Positions 5,431-6,134 of a stretch of DNA of 6,134 nucleotides are shown here, piece after piece. The translations under genes and the position numbers were made by a program. A model generated the notes under the pieces. It did no database searches and had not been told where the DNA came from. It saw only the letters and a program-made list of their open reading frames with translations. This DNA is from DAOTVC01 sp034437215 (GTDB lineage Bacteria > Chloroflexota > Anaerolineae > B4-G1 > SLSP01). The DNA lies in assembly GCA_034437215.1 (NCBI GenBank), contig DAOTVC010000026.1, forward strand, positions 1 through 6,134, read 5' to 3'. The stretch's first letter is position 1. The number at the start of each line of letters is the position of its first letter.

Positions 5431-5436
5431 CCTCCT
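5431..5436 (-). promoter_or_regulatory. Ribosome binding site of the EIIC gene
   Basis: AGGAGG on the minus strand, 6 nt before ATG at 5424-5422. It fixes the EIIC start at MFATLQRIG rather than 20 codons upstream. Confidence 0.85.
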
Positions 5437-5443
5437 TCTAGAT

Positions 5444-5481
5444 GATTCTCGAATCTTACAAACCTCAGTAGGGATGCTCAA
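5444..5481 (-). promoter_or_regulatory. Predicted sigma70-type promoter of the PTS operon with a palindrome over the -10
   Basis: On the minus strand TTGAGC (5481-5476) and TAAGAT (5458-5453) are separated by 17 nt; each matches 4 of 6 consensus bases. Overlapping the -10 and the expected start point is GATTCGAGAATC (5455-5444), two 5-nt arms with a 2-nt centre, positioned where a repressor would block transcription. A start near 5446 would leave a leader of only about 20 nt ending in the strong AGGAGG site. The promoter explains how the operon can be controlled separately from the upstream DUF362 gene. This is a prediction by eye. Confidence 0.5.
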
Positions 5482-5542
5482 CAACTACGACGCTCTTTCG
5501 GGCTTCACCTCCTTCTCCACAACGAACCTGCCTGCCCCGCAG

Positions 5543-6133
5543 TCAACTTGAAAGCTTGTTGAAAAAGCCCCTCACCTTCGAAGAGATGGAATCGGTCAGC
5601 ATGTCGCTGCCCAGCTGGTCGCTCAACTTACCCACCTTCATAGCGTAGGCCATGTCGTTGAGGAGCTTGTCGAGGGGCACGTAGCGCCCCCGAAGGCGGA
5701 CGACGCGGCTGTAACCGTCGTATTCGGCCCGGGCCGTATCCCCGAGCAGAACGATGGTGGCTCGTTCCGACTTCCCACGGGGCACCTCTCCGACGCTGCC
5801 GATGACGATCATGGTCTCCCGCGCGTCCGCCAGGTCGAGTCCGGCGCGCTTCAGCACCAGGAAGGCCTCCGTCAAGCCGCCCGCCGTCCCCGCCAGGTGG
5901 GTCTTTTCCGAGCGGCGGACCTGAACGTGGGAGGGTAGGGGGTAGTTGACCGGATCGGGATCGACGCGCTCCACCTTCCGGCTCAGCTCCCGGAGCTCCT
6001 CCAATGTCAGATCTCCCAGGATCTCGATCTCCTCCGGATCGTTGGGGCCGTGATCTCGCTGGGCGGCCAGCTGGAGGTAGCGCAGCCCGGTGGGATCGAC
6101 GCCATAGGCGGTCGCGGCGAGGGCGTCCACGGC
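5543..6133 (-). CDS. DUF362-family protein, C-terminal part (cut by window edge)
   Basis: The visible 196 residues are the C-terminal part of a protein that continues beyond the window. AVDALAATAYGVDPTGLRYLQLAAQRD resembles the end of the DUF362 domain, in which a conserved Asp-Ala stretch is followed by a 'Gly-Leu-Asp-Pro...Leu-Ala' helix; this is followed by a second domain with hydrophobic strands ARETMIVIGSV and ATIVLLGD. The GTG at 6130 is an internal valine codon, not a start, because the frame and the family match continue upstream. DUF362 proteins are poorly understood and some carry iron-sulfur clusters; this segment contains no cysteine at all. It is upstream of the PTS operon on the same strand, 118 bp away and with a promoter between, so functional linkage is doubtful. 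The assignment rests on remembered family pattern and is moderate. Confidence 0.7.
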   Translation of the reverse strand, partial: AVDALAATAYGVDPTGLRYLQLAAQRDHGPNDPEEIEILGDLTLEELRELSRKVERVDPDPVNYPLPSHVQVRRSEKTHLAGTAGGLTEAFLVLKRAGLDLADARETMIVIGSVGEVPRGKSERATIVLLGDTARAEYDGYSRVVRLRGRYVPLDKLLNDMAYAMKVGKLSDQLGSDMLTDSISSKVRGFFNKLSS

Positions 6134-6134
6134 C

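Noticed and set aside
5425..5484. 20-codon extension of EIIC
   Set aside because: It would cover the promoter and the AGGAGG site. EIIC proteins of this family start close to the MFATLQRIGRALMLP sequence.

Overview
The window comes from a GC-rich bacterium. It is organised almost entirely on the minus strand, so it is best read from base 6134 down to base 1. Most starts carry near-perfect AGGAGG Shine-Dalgarno sites at 6-7 nt spacing, three genes start with GTG, and the genes are tightly packed. I cannot name the lineage from this alone. A Gram-positive or Chloroflexota-type bacterium with a sugar PTS would fit, but that is a guess.

Reading along the minus strand: (1) the 3' part of a DUF362-family gene runs in from the window edge (6133-5543). 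(2) A 118-bp gap follows, holding a good sigma70-type promoter with a palindrome over its -10. (3) Next is a split glucose/N-acetylglucosamine-family PTS permease: EIIC (5424-4177), a 114-bp gap with a perfect 13-bp hairpin, EIIB (4062-3808) and EIIA (3815-3339). (4) Without a real gap come a HAD phosphatase (3338-2655), a Gfo/Idh/MocA oxidoreductase (2658-1726) and a TIM-barrel-like protein of an uncharacterised family (1723-788). (5) A 240-bp non-coding stretch carries seven copies of a GGGATCA-type heptamer, a long imperfect hairpin and smaller inverted repeats. (6) Last is the 5' part of nagA, N-acetylglucosamine-6-phosphate deacetylase, cut by the window edge (547-1).

From EIIB onward the genes overlap or touch (8-nt overlap, 0-nt gap, 4-nt ATGA overlap, 2-nt gap), so EIIB to the TIM-barrel gene is almost certainly one transcript, probably starting at the promoter before EIIC. 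The likely job is uptake of GlcNAc or a related amino sugar as its 6-phosphate, followed by deacetylation by NagA. The phosphatase, the NAD(P)-dependent oxidoreductase and the uncharacterised barrel are not part of the textbook NagA/NagB route. Their co-transcription with the permease suggests either a side branch or a non-standard amino-sugar pathway. No glucosamine-6-phosphate deaminase, EI, HPr or transcription regulator is visible here. No RNA genes, CRISPR arrays or insertion sequences were seen.
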